From: Paratinospora sagittata
Taxonomy: Eukaryota > Streptophyta > Magnoliopsida > Ranunculales > Menispermaceae
Length of the DNA: 64,000 bases
NCBI GenBank assembly: GCA_035771175.1
Contig: CM069592.1
Span: 40,068,198 to 40,132,197 of the forward strand
Direction: 5' to 3'
Of the stretch, positions 15,304 to 27,800 are shown one piece after another (the first letter of the stretch is position 1; every line of letters begins with the position of its first letter). A program made the translations under genes and the position numbers. The notes beneath the pieces were generated by a model, which searched no databases, was not told where the DNA came from, and was given only the letters and a program-made list of their open reading frames with translations.

Positions 15304-17379
15304 CTACCAATAATCAGAACACGAGCAAGACCCATCAGTGAAGTGATGAAACCTATTGCAGTCTCTAATAATCAATGATCTACCGTAATACTTGGAGACC
15401 ATCTTCATGAAAAGATGACAATCCTCACAGATTCGGAGATTCTTAACAACCCGAATTGGAGTTGCACAAGTTGTATTTATAAGCCCGAAAGCAACTGCCA
15501 ACTTCTCACTATGATTTAGAAGCGCTTGCTCCTTTTCATCTACATCCACATCATGTAATACAGAGGAGATCTGTGGAGTATAACCTTCTGCTTTTAATCT
15601 AGTAACAATCTTACCCAGCATCTCATATATTTCTTTGCGTCTGGGATGAACACAATCTCCTGCTAAGAATTCATAAACACTATTATCAACTTCAATTGAG
15701 CTACAACCAGGCTTTTTCATTACCCCCTTCTCTTTCATCAACTTTCTTAGCTTTGCAGCTTCAGCCCACTTGCCTGCTTTGGAGTATATGTTTGATAAGA
15801 GTTTATAATTCCCACAATTCTGAGGCTCCAATTCTATAAGATGTTGTGCTACTTTTTCTGCGAGTTCAACATTGTGATGGATCCTACAAGCGCTAAGCAA
15901 TGTTCCCCAAACAATCGGATGAGGTTCCATTGGCATACTCTTAATGATTTCATGGGCTTCTTCTAAATGCCCGGCACGACCAAGAAGATCAACTAAACAC
16001 CCATAATGTTCTACCTTAGGCAGCAATCCAAAATCCTTGCTCATCATCCGAAAGTAAGCAACTCCTTTATCCACCAATCCCAAATGACTACAAGCTTTCA
16101 AGAGCCCAACAAATGTTATATCACTTGGCTTGATTCCCACACTGTTCATATATGTGAAAACACCAAATGCTTCATCTGCCTTCCCATGCATTGCTAGAAC
16201 TTCGATCATTGTACTACACAAGAAGGCATCTTTCATAACAGCATTATCAAAGACCTGTCTTGCATCCTCGACGCTCCCACATTTTCCATACATATCTATA
16301 AGTGCAGTAGTAACGTAAACATCCATCTTAACTTTGTTTCTTCTGATGTATGAATGAACCCACTGCCCAAGATCCAATGCACCCAGATGAGCACAAGCCG
16401 GAAGAGTCACAACAACTGTGACCTCATTTGGCTTAACTTCCAAACCATCCTGCATCATCCTAAACAACTCCAATGCCTCTGAGAACTTCCCTTGGTGCAC
16501 ATAACAACCAATCATCACATTCCAAGACACCACATTTCTCTTCGGCATCTCATCAAACAATCCCCTTGCCGCTTCACATTCCCCAACCTTAGCATACACC
16601 GATATCATGGCATTCCACGAGATAACATCCCGCACCGGCATCTCATTAAACACCCGCCTCGCCATTTCAACATCCCCGTGTTTCCCATACATGTCTACAA
16701 TGGTGTTCCATGACGACACATTTCTCACGGGCATTTCGTCAAACAGCTCCTGAGCAACACCAATTTCGCCACATTTCACACACCCAGCAAGCATAGTGTT
16801 CCAACAAATAACATCTCTCTCAGGAATTCTATCAAACACCTCACGCCCACAATTCGACAAACCACAATTACAATACATATCAATCAGTGCAGTCTGCACA
16901 ATCACTCTTGCATTGAAACCAGTCTTTACAACAAGCCCATGTAGCTCTTTTCCAATACTGAGGTTCTCGAGACAAGAAGCTGATCTCAAAACAACTGGGA
17001 ATGTGAAAGAATCACAAGAAACAGAACGAGCTCTCATGAGAGAATAAAGGTGCAGGGCTTCTTTGTGGGCACCAGTTTCGGAGTAGCCTTTGATCATGGC
17101 ATTGTAGAAGAAGAGCTTAGGGTGGTGAATTTGATCAAAGACACGGCGAGCGTAGTGCATGGAATCGGAAATGGCGCAGCACAAGAGAAGACGACCCAGA
17201 ACAAGGTCGTTTTGAGTGAGGTTGGTTTTGATGATATGGGCATGAAGGGTTTCGAGTTGTGTTGATGTTCTAGGAGATTTGAGGTAGGACACTAGCCAGT
17301 CTTCTGTGGGGTTTGTGGTTGAAGAGGGATTGAGATTGTGTAGTTGCAGAGGAATTGCAGGTGGAGCTGAAGAAGCCAT
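15304..17379 (-). CDS. Pentatricopeptide repeat protein, PLS class with E, E+ and DYW domains
   Basis: Intronless, 691 aa from the ATG at 17379 (MASSAPPAIP). The frame stays open further upstream but without another ATG. PPR proteins of this class bind specific mitochondrial or chloroplast transcripts, and the DYW domain supplies the cytidine deaminase for C-to-U editing. A run of P, L and S motifs occupies roughly residues 50-515, many with the usual RDVISWNAMISVYAKVGE-like text. The E/E+ region begins near VWGTLLSACRIHHNVELAE. The DYW domain has HSE at residues 623-625, CEDC at 651-654 and the terminal CSCSDYW, so zinc ligands and catalytic Glu are intact. The first ~25 residues are Ser/Pro-rich and may target an organelle. 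The specific editing site cannot be read from sequence. Confidence 0.93.
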   Translation of the reverse strand: MASSAPPAIPLQLHNLNPSSTTNPTEDWLVSYLKSPRTSTQLETLHAHIIKTNLTQNDLVLGRLLLCCAISDSMHYARRVFDQIHHPKLFFYNAMIKGYSETGAHKEALHLYSLMRARSVSCDSFTFPVVLRSASCLENLSIGKELHGLVVKTGFNARVIVQTALIDMYCNCGLSNCGREVFDRIPERDVICWNTMLAGCVKCGEIGVAQELFDEMPVRNVSSWNTIVDMYGKHGDVEMARRVFNEMPVRDVISWNAMISVYAKVGECEAARGLFDEMPKRNVVSWNVMIGCYVHQGKFSEALELFRMMQDGLEVKPNEVTVVVTLPACAHLGALDLGQWVHSYIRRNKVKMDVYVTTALIDMYGKCGSVEDARQVFDNAVMKDAFLCSTMIEVLAMHGKADEAFGVFTYMNSVGIKPSDITFVGLLKACSHLGLVDKGVAYFRMMSKDFGLLPKVEHYGCLVDLLGRAGHLEEAHEIIKSMPMEPHPIVWGTLLSACRIHHNVELAEKVAQHLIELEPQNCGNYKLLSNIYSKAGKWAEAAKLRKLMKEKGVMKKPGCSSIEVDNSVYEFLAGDCVHPRRKEIYEMLGKIVTRLKAEGYTPQISSVLHDVDVDEKEQALLNHSEKLAVAFGLINTTCATPIRVVKNLRICEDCHLFMKMVSKYYGRSLIIRDCNRFHHFTDGSCSCSDYW

Positions 17380-18192
17380 TTTTGGCTTCAAGCTCTCATC
17401 ATCCCTCAAGTCCTTTAAAAATAGTTATTATATTGTCCATATTGAAGGGCAGTAGGGAACCATAATATAAATGAAAATTGAGTAACATACACGTTAATTA
17501 CATTAGAAAAACTCTTCGAAAACTAAAAAAAATGTACTTAGACCTTCAAATACCTTAGACCAACCGCGATGTTATCACACAACTACATTTCCCGCATGTA
17601 CCCTGAGTCCCTCTATAAGATTCAAGTTAATTGTTACAATTTCCCAATAACGTTAGACTTTACATATCAATCAAATCACTCTCTATTGACTAACCCAAAT
17701 TGAGCCACTATGATTTTTTTTTTCTAGTTAAAATTTATTGTGCAGATTAATTTAGTTTAGAACTACTCTTCATTTTGTTCAAAATTGAACCAAATCAGAT
17801 TATAAACACTCCACTCTATACTTTAGCTATGTAAGACAACGGAGAATGTTGTTGCAAATGCCTAGCACACAATAAAAGAGAAACGGCAGCAACAAGTCAC
17901 ATCTACCGAACTCAATTCACATATATATCACAATAATTTTCTTTCTTTTTCATGTATCAAAACTGTTATATGAGATTTTAATGTTGCCTATACAAAAAGC
18001 TTTTACAAACCTACATTACACACTTAAAGGGCTCTCTACACTCCCAAAATGCCCGATGTTACGGCAATGGAGGAAGGAGAAAATGAATCAAAGAATTTTC
18101 AGTGCAAGTACTTTACAGCAGGAGTAACATAACTGTACACTGTAAATGACTTGGGAAAAAACAAGGAAGCTTACAAAATGAAAAAGATTGTG
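17380..18192. other. Intergenic spacer, PPR 5' side to EXA1-like 3' side
   Basis: AT-rich. It should hold the PPR promoter on one side and the 3'UTR of the GYF gene near 18000-18190. No ORF of interest and no element recognised. Confidence 0.6.
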
Positions 18193-21100
18193 TCACTCTT
18201 CCAGCCGTTGTATTTCACCCATCATTATGCGGTTACTAGAGACCTTGAAACCAAGGAGATTCGGATCAATCTTACTCCCTTTCTTACTTTTCCTTTTGAC
18301 ATTTTGGCAACCTTGGGTGGTGTCTATCTGTTCTGAAGACTCAATGTTGCTCTCAGCCTCTGCTGGCGTCAATTTCTTGGAGTTGCTCTTCAGCTTGTCT
18401 ACGAATGATTTTCCTCTAGCTGCATCACTGTTAGATGAAGTAGAGCGACTAGAGTCTTGCTGAATGGATGGGTATTTCTCGACAGGTGCTAAAGTTTCAG
18501 AAATCTTAGATGAATAAATCCCAGTGCAGTCTTGTGCTCCCCCTAGTAATACAAGTTTTTCCAGAAAAATCGCCACCAATCACATAAATAAACCACAACA
18601 TTGAAGAAAGAAAGGAATGGACAATACCAAATCAGCAATCATGGTAGTTTTAACAGTAAATATATTATGCATTTACCCTTTCCAAGCAAAAAATACATGG
18701 ATGTATAAAGAAGTGCATACCATCAGATGCAGCAATGGTCATGGCATTCGTCCCTACCAGCCCTGACAATGCCTGCTGAGATGATAAAGCATGCAAGACT
18801 GGAGGACGTTTTATAAAGGAATTATCAATCCCTTTTGATCGTATAGAAGATGACCTGAAAAAAAATGAAAGGTGTAAATGTGCTTTCAAAAAAGCGACGC
18901 TAAAGGAAACACTTCTCCAGTACAATCATTCCTATAAATTCACTAAGCCAGGGCACAGGGACAACACGAATAAGTTCCAAACAATCCAACCAACATTTCT
19001 CATCATATTTCAGTAACTTCAAATTCATTCAGTCAATTAACTCCAAAGACTCTCCACATTCATACTCCTTCAAATTGAAAATAAGGAGAATGAGAATTCC
19101 ACAAATAATTTAGAAAGTGTTTGAAATATAGTATATCCTAAACTAGAACTAGGTCAAGTCCATGAGTTGAGAGTTGAGAGTGTTCAACAATGACCATCTT
19201 ATATCAATCTTATGAAAGAGTCTACCAGTGTTTAAACACCCTCCATCAGCAAACATGCATGAACTCCAAAATAAATTGTATTTAAATACTAATGTATCCA
19301 GTGTTTTACTCAATTGAATATCAATTTCATGCTTTCACAGGATACTCAACTAAACTACCAGGAGTTCCCCAAAGAGAATGTAAAAGCAGAGTAATAGAAA
19401 TTTTCCACAATAACATAGAACTACAAATACAGCATTTGAATTATTTTAGTTTCTCAGGTAACAAACAAACCACTTGGATCTTCCATAAAGGCTTAAACCT
19501 AAGCACCAGACAGCAACTCCTATTCCTTCCACTGATTATGCACTAAATAAATACTATTATTTTTTTGAGAAGAAACAAAATAATATTCTGATCGTAGGTC
19601 TCCTCCAACACTGCAGTTTCGAAGTGTTTGAGAATTCAAACTTAGTCTAACCGATGTCCTTTCTGAACAAATATCAGTATCATTTTCTAGCTGTTGTAAT
19701 ATGCAAGTGCATTTAAGAACCAACTGAACTTCAAACTGTTGCAAGGAATCCACAAATGCAAGTGCATATGGAGGATAGAAGCAGCACAAATTCTCAGATA
19801 ATAATATATCATGTCACATACAAATAACCAACAATTTCACCCTTAAACTGAGTGTAACTGCACATTAATTAAGGTGTATAGATACTGAGATGGACAGTGA
19901 TCCAGTGTCTTGGGCTTGTTGACAAGATCATTGAAACTAATCATCTTCCCATATTCCAAATTAAGCTGGAAGAGTGAATGAAGTAGAGCAGTAGAGCAGA
20001 ATAAATCCTCACCTGATTTTGGAAATATCTTGGCCACATGCATCATCCAGTACCATATTAGAGGAGCTAACATTTCCATCTGTACCCACTTTATTTAGAC
20101 TCTGAAATGGGATGAACATAACCTAAAACCAAAGTGAAAACAAAGTTGAAAAAAGTATTACCAATCCCATTAAGCATGAGCCTGCGAGAGGCAATAGCTG
20201 GCAGCTCCACATGATCCATTGCAGATGCTCCTACATGCTCGGTGATGCTTCCTTCTTGAAGCTCAGAAAATGATCCATTACTTGCGTTCTTGCTTCTAGA
20301 CACATGCTTATGCCCCTTCTTCCAATTATTTGTTTCCAACCAGTCTCTTTCATTAGTGGATTGACCAACCATGCTAGAATTCTGAAATATAGCCTGTTCA
20401 CTCTCATTCATGCCCACAGAAATCTGATTATCAAAAAATGTCCCAGAATGGGATATATGGGATACTTTATCATTACATTTCAAATTGCTCGATAGCCTTG
20501 ATTCCTCATTCACATCCCCATTTATCAATTGATAATGCAGTAAGTTGCTCGAATTAGATCCATTAGGCCTTTCCACAGAAGAGCACGTTAGACCCGATTC
20601 TTGATTTGAAGGAGGATGGAATGAATGATCTAATGAACTTGTTCTAGAAAAGAGCCACGATGGATCCCTTCTTTCATAGGATGAGGTGGTTGCAGTGCTA
20701 GCATGAAGGTGTAGCTTCTGATGAAGCAGATTCTTCAAACTTCGGTGTGACACCTCACCATTTTCTCCAGTTGGGACCCATGGATCCACATCCTTAGATG
20801 AGAATTTAACTTCTGATTTATTTCCCTGCTCCAAACCTCTAAGATGCATTTGTTCTATGTGAGCTTCTACCGAGCTATGTTTGAGCTTTCCACTGTTATT
20901 TTCAGACCAATGGTTCTTAAATGCATCTAGATGTGAAGAATGAAACTGGTCAGTAATTTTCGATTGGTTAGAATGAATAATAGATGGCAATGAATTCAAC
21001 TGACTAGCTGAACGCTTCTGAATCTGTTGCTCCTGCATATCCAGTCCGTGAACACAAGCCAAAGCATTTACCACATCCTGGTTCATACCAGGACCACTAG

Positions 21101-24100
21101 TGGAAATGGACCTCTCAAACGGTAAAATCCCTTGCTGCAGCTGTTCCTCTGCCACAAAACTTTCACGATGTACTGGAACCTCCTCATACACAAAAGGCCA
21201 TGTCTGATGCTGGTGAAATTCCAAGGGGCCGACTCCAGGAGCCTGAGCTTGAATGGGAGAGTCAGCCCTACTGATAAACTGATCAGATCCATTAACTGAC
21301 CAGACTGCATTCTTAAGCCTTTCTTCTTCCAACCCTGTCTGCAGCCTTGATGTCATATGCCTTGCTTGCAGCTGTTCTTGCTGACGAAGAAGCTCTTGCT
21401 GAGGAAGTATTTGTCCATACTTTGCACGTGATGAGTGCACCTCGAAGCCATTATCATGTTCTCGTTGCAGGCCACGGGCAAATTTTGCTTGGATAAGCTG
21501 ATCTAAGGACGTATGATTATGCATTGGTCGCAGATGGTTATGCTGTTGGAGCTGATTTTGAAGGGTTTGCCTCAATAAAATTTGATCAAGCACTTTTTTG
21601 ACTTGCAAATCATGCATCTGCTGTTGGATGAACTGTTCAAAAATCATCTGATGAGCTTGAGATTGCCGCCATTGTTCTTCTTGCTGCTGCTGCAACTGCA
21701 ATTTCTGATTAAGCTGTTGCTGCTGCAATTGCTTCTGTTGGAGCTGAAACTGTTCTTGGCGATGAAGCTGAAGTTCCAACAAATGCTCCAAATTTGGCAT
21801 TGGTTGGTTAATCATTTGATGGTGATGAACCAGATCCCGGCCCTGAGAAAGAGCAGAACTTGGCAAATTCTCTAGAATGGAGTCATTCAGAGGCAGTGCT
21901 GGTTGCAAAGGAAATAGATTTTGCTCCACAAACTGCTGCTGCTGCTGCTCCTGCAACTGTCGAGACATCAACTGCTCTGCTAATTCCAAGTGATTATTTT
22001 CTTGCTTCAGGCATAAAAGTTGATGACCATCTATGGCACCTTGAAGTAAATTGGGGTTTGTAGGTCCCTTCATTCTGACATTATCAGACCATGCTTTACC
22101 AGCATCAACAGAATCAGACATCATACCAAACTGTTGCTGCTCATGGCCTGCAAATGAAGCATCTTGTCCAACACTGGGATTCAAAAGCTGAACCTGACCA
22201 TTGGTTCCAGAAGACATGTTCAGTGACCGACCATGCTTCAGATAAGCACCTTCAAGCTCAGACCTTTCACCATATGGGTCACCAATGAAATAGTCACTTC
22301 GACTCCCAGGAAATGTGTTTTCTTCAATCAAAAAAAAAAAAAAAAGGAAAAAATTATTTAGAATAAAAAAAAGGAAAATAAAAAAACCATAACAATCCGG
22401 ACTGACAAGGTATATATATAGGTAGAAGAACAGGTTTTCATCAAACCTTCATCTCTAGATATTCCGGGTTGAACAGGGTGAATTGAGACACCTTCATATT
22501 CAGATGGTGTCCAGGACTGATGACTAGTAAAATCATTAAACTCAGGAACAGCAGTTGACACAATACCAGCCATTGAACTGCCTACAACCATATTAGAAGG
22601 CTCGAGCTTACAAACAGCATGGCCACTAGAAGCAGAACAAGCTCGTTTTGTCAGATGTGGCATGACATCTCCAAGCTCTTGAAAAGGTGTTCCTTCTGGA
22701 GCATTGGACAGACACACAAGCAACTCAGTACCAAAAAAACCTTGATCAAACCATGAAATGATGTCAGCACCAAGGAAAGGTCCCTGGATATCTCCCTGAG
22801 GATCTCTATAATATAAACGTAACTCCTCCGGTGGGGTACTCCTTTCTGATAAATTTGCTTCTGCATGGCTCTCCAAATTTGGCTTACAGCTACTAGGACC
22901 CTCCTGGTATGATGATATATCAAATAGAGTACCAGAATCATCAGGTAGCTCGGCACTGATGTCTGCGGAGGCAGATAACTGATTTTGAAACTTGGGATTC
23001 TTAAATGAGAAAGATTCTTCTGATAGGTTGCTTGTTTTATGCTCCACATCAAATAAGCTATTGCCAAGCCCTCTCATCCCACCAATATCACCATCCCAGG
23101 TAGCTGCTGCAATCAAGCCATCACATTGGGCCAAAACACTAACTGTGGCCATCTTCTCACCTTCAAAAGATGGCAAAGGCAAATCTGAAGCAAAGCAGCT
23201 CTCTTTCAGAAATAGGAATTGGAATTATCAGAATTGTTTAACTTTATAAAACAATTAAAATGTGTCAAAAGAATGAAAGGGAACTCCATCCTACCATTTG
23301 GCACATTCATTTCTGAAGGATCGGCACCATCAGCACCAGAATCTTTTTCTAGTACAGCATCTACCATACCATTTGGGATGCATTCTTGAGTTCCTTCAGT
23401 GTTAGCAGGAGGGCATATCTCATGTTTGCTCTCAGTGGTTATCAATTCTCCAATGCCTGGGGATTTGAGGTAAAACATCATATGAAGAACCAAAAGATCT
23501 GTGACCAATATGAGTAAAGGTAATAACTTATCATGATTACCTGTCACACTTTCATTGAATCGCGCGCTTTTATCTGTAGATGAGTTATAGAATACTCCAC
23601 TGCTGGTGATTTTGCCCTTTAGTATATTGTTAAGAGTAGTCTGAAAATAAGAAGCATGGCATAAGCACAACAAAAGGAAGATAAGAACTGAACGAGGTAC
23701 TTATGATAGATAATTTTCCCAAAAGAAAGAAAGAACACTTGGATGGTAACCAGTGACGGAACAATCAACAACAAGTATTAGCATCCTAAGCTTTCAACCA
23801 AATATTTCAATAACAAAAGGTGAGGATGAAACCAAACAAAAGAAAACATCAGATGTTATGACTTGTGAGGATTCACAAAAAATTGAAAAGGTATGCACCA
23901 GACATATTCAAGTGCATTGCAGCCAACATGGATGTTGAAAGTGAAAGAGTCCTTAAGGCAGAAAGTAAAAGATTTCGAAAAACAAAATATCAGTAAAATT
24001 AAAAAAGAAAACCCAGAATTAAGATGGAAATTAGGAGCTCATTTCTGATAGTGAATATGGCATTAAACACCCAAAAATATGTAAAAAAGTATATTAATGA

Positions 24101-24753
24101 TGCTTATTTCCAACAACTTAGAATTTGCAACAGGAATGCTCCTTCACGGTCTCACCATTCTATCTTCAGCATTTTGCTTTTTTTTTTCTTTTTTTCTTTT
24201 TTTTCTGTTCGTTTCCATTTTCCCCATGCACATGATTTGTGGAGCAAAATAGTAGTCTATGCCCCATTTGATTCAAACGAAGTCTAGGATTATAAACACA
24301 ATCTAATATGAAATGTCTTAGTTTTCCAGTTTTATATGATTCACTAAGAATTAAAAAATCTGATAACCTTTTCCTTTAGTGCTAAAAAGTCACCCAAAGA
24401 ATGACACAGGTTGGATATATAACCTGGGAAAAACGAAATCGTTGCGGCACAATCTAATATGAAATGTCTTAGTTTTCCAGTTCGATATGATTCACTAAGA
24501 ATTAAAAAAATCTTACAACCTTTGGTGCCAAAAAGGCACCCAAAGAATGACACAGGATGGATAAATAACCTGGGAAAAAACAAACTCGTTGCAGAACACA
24601 CCAGCTTGCCCGAACACAGCTATGAACAGACCAATTTCATATATAATTTCCAATGTGGTGCACTCAATGACATGATACAAGCAATGCGGGTGTCAATTTT
24701 TTTATTTCTTTTGGGGAGGGGCGAGGAGAAGGGGGAGGAGAGAGAGTGAGAGA

Positions 24754-24811
<58 letters not shown>

Positions 24812-27800
24812 ACAAACTCATAAGGTTGGGAGAAAACAATGTCAAGCTTACCTCCTCTTCCGCTTCAGGAGTAACTAAGGCCAATGGCTCAAGCAACTTT
24901 AATTGTGTTATGGCAGGTACTTCCTCCAGACCATCAGGCATGCTATCAAAAGAATTAAGAAGTCTCTGTTTCCGATAAATATCAAGGAGTTTTGCTCTAG
25001 AAAAGCAAAATGCATAAGCAGAAATGCTTGATTTCCTCTCTAAAATTTCACTCTTAGTTACAGAAGCAGCACCAATTGGACCAACAGGTGGGGGGCTGCC
25101 AAGTGATGTGCTTCCGGTTATGCTTGACCTTCCTCGTCCTGCAGCGAACCCTGCATTTGAACCCTCCAACCGTCCCCTCTCCATTCCAAACCCTGGTGCA
25201 GTTCGGTAGACTGATGACCCACTTGAATTAACTTCCAATCGATGGCGTGGCCTCCATTTATCTCGAGAATCAATTTCTCTGTCTAAGGCTGCACGATTGC
25301 CACCAACAATGGTTTGTTTGTTTATGTGGGCGTCCTCCTTCTCCGTGTCTATTCTCTTCTCAATCCGAGATTCTTTTTCTTTGTCCTCAGGACCCCATCT
25401 AGATGACCATTTGTTATCTCGTCGTGCTTCATGTCCAGAGTTATGACAAACAACATCATGCCGCCTATCAGAAGAAAGCAAACCCCGAGCCTCAACAGAG
25501 TCTCTACTCAAAACACTGTCAACACGTCGATCTTCTCGTCTGCGATCTCGTCTACCAAGTAAGCCAGTTTCTCTTTCCTCTTCACGCCACCGGCGACTAC
25601 CTTCATTCTCAGGAGCATTCTTCCACCACTCCTTATCCTGAGATCCACATAAGTGTCGACCCTCTTTCTGTATGGAATTCGTAGACTTTCCAGGAGGCAA
25701 TGGATTAAGCGATCGGACATCCTGTCAGACTCATATTTGAGATACAACAATGACAATTAATTCGAAAAAAGGGGCGAAGCATTGAAGTTTATCACTGTGA
25801 TCAAAGAAGATGAGACAGAAACAAAGTTCAAAAAGACTAGTTCAATTTTCTAACTTTTCTAACTAGTTTTACATACAGTCAAAAGAAAGAAGCTTTTTAT
25901 CAGTAATCAACACAAATGCACTACGTAAAACAAATATAAGAGCTTCAAAGTGTATAAAACTTTGCATATAACAAGAAAAGATGAGCAAGACAACTTTTCT
26001 TAACCCTCAATCCTCATATCAATATTTGAACATGATTGTAGCCCAAACCATAATCAAACAATCAAAAGAAATAATGCCACACCACATAAACAGTCTGGGT
26101 CACAAATATGAAGGGTTTTGCCTTCAAGAATACATTGTACAAGCCATTTCTCAATACATTAATCTTAAAAGTTAGCCAACATGTTTGATGACTTGATGTT
26201 GGAAAAAGGCTTTATTGAGTTGAGTTGAGTCAACATATCATTGGTAAATGTTTCCAAACAAGGATCAATTTAATGCAATTAATTTTGAACTGGCCTTCTT
26301 AGACATTTTCAGTTTGCATCATCGCACTCTCACTGGGGTAATTCATGTTCTTCAAATCACATAGCTAAATAGCTTTGATTGATTATTCATTTTACCAAAA
26401 TTTGGTACTACACTCTAGATTCTCACAGATGGCTCTATTTTTATCTTACTGTTGTAAATCTATTTCTTAGAGCATTCCTGATCAGATCCTACAGCTGTTT
26501 AATTAGGCCTCATTTGGTTTGTGATTCAGATATAGTTTTATGTATCTAAAAATTCGAAAATATAGAAAATATATTTGGTTTGAGTTTATCCAAAAAATAA
26601 TTTTTCACTTTTTGTTAAGAAAACAAGTTGTTCTCAAAAAACAATCAAAAGTTGTTTTCTAAGTTTTCTATTTTCGGATTGTATTCTTATTTTTGAAGCA
26701 CCAACCAAATATAGCCTTAGATTTCCCTTAAACCTTAATGGTATTAGCCTGCTACAAGAAACTCTAAAAGCCCTCTCTTCACACAATTCACTCTACTCTA
26801 ATTCTATTAGCTACATCTGAAAGACTTTAGCATAACTCAGGAAACAAAAAGTACATGATATAAAATAAAGATTAATCAAAACCTTTTATGGCAATACAAC
26901 ATATGCTATGATGGTATGACCAACAGTGCATGCAAATAGAAGCAAGAATTGAAATTTGACTATGCCATAAACTTCAGTCAGTTATTTGGAACTAACAAGC
27001 TTAAAGCACTGCGCTAGGCACACTAAATTATAAATTATTATTGCCAACATGGAGTTGGTAAAGAAGTGGCTTTGGAACCCAAAGGTTCCAAGTTCAACTC
27101 TTGCCACTGCCTCATCGTAGTGAGGGGGATTAATGGGTCAGGAACGGGTCTGATACCTCCCTAAGAGTATGGTATGGTGATGGAGCTAATTATACAACTA
27201 ACTACTAATATTGTTCCTTCTCAAAAAAAAAGAAAAAGCCTATTATTATTAACTAATATTTTATATTAACACATATTATTCAAAACAAAAGATAGAAGAA
27301 AAGAATAAATAACACATCTAAAGTATAAATGAATAATAAAAGTTCTTACATTGATAAATTATAACTCAAAAGTATTTTTTTTCAAAACACGCGATGAAAT
27401 TTACAATAAAAATTAATATTATACAAAATAAAATATCAACTAACTAAATATCTCTTATTGATGATTGAAAAAATCTAGCTAGACAAATTTATAAACAACC
27501 TAGTACCAAAAAAAAAAACTTTGAAATCAATGAAAACAAAATTAAATTAATTTAATCAACTTACAAAATGAAAAATGTAATTTAATCTACCAACCCATAG
27601 GAAGTAAAAAAAACATGCATTTAACAACTAATTAAATAACAATGACTAATACATTAAGCAAACTAAACTTACATTAATGAAATTAGAAACTAAAAGAACT
27701 AAGATATATATATTAATTTACAATTTATAATCATGAATGAAGTTTCAAGCCAAGAGCTTTTGCTTAGGAGGGAAATGAAAAAAATAAAAGAAAAGACCTA

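Noticed and set aside
21582..22288. Open frames on the plus strand opposite EXA1 exon 7
   Set aside because: They are complements of the CAG/CAA-rich Gln repeats and have no independent support.
27048..27125. A functional tRNA gene
   Set aside because: Box A/B-like strings are present but no cloverleaf with an acceptor stem can be formed, and the body continues as a SINE.
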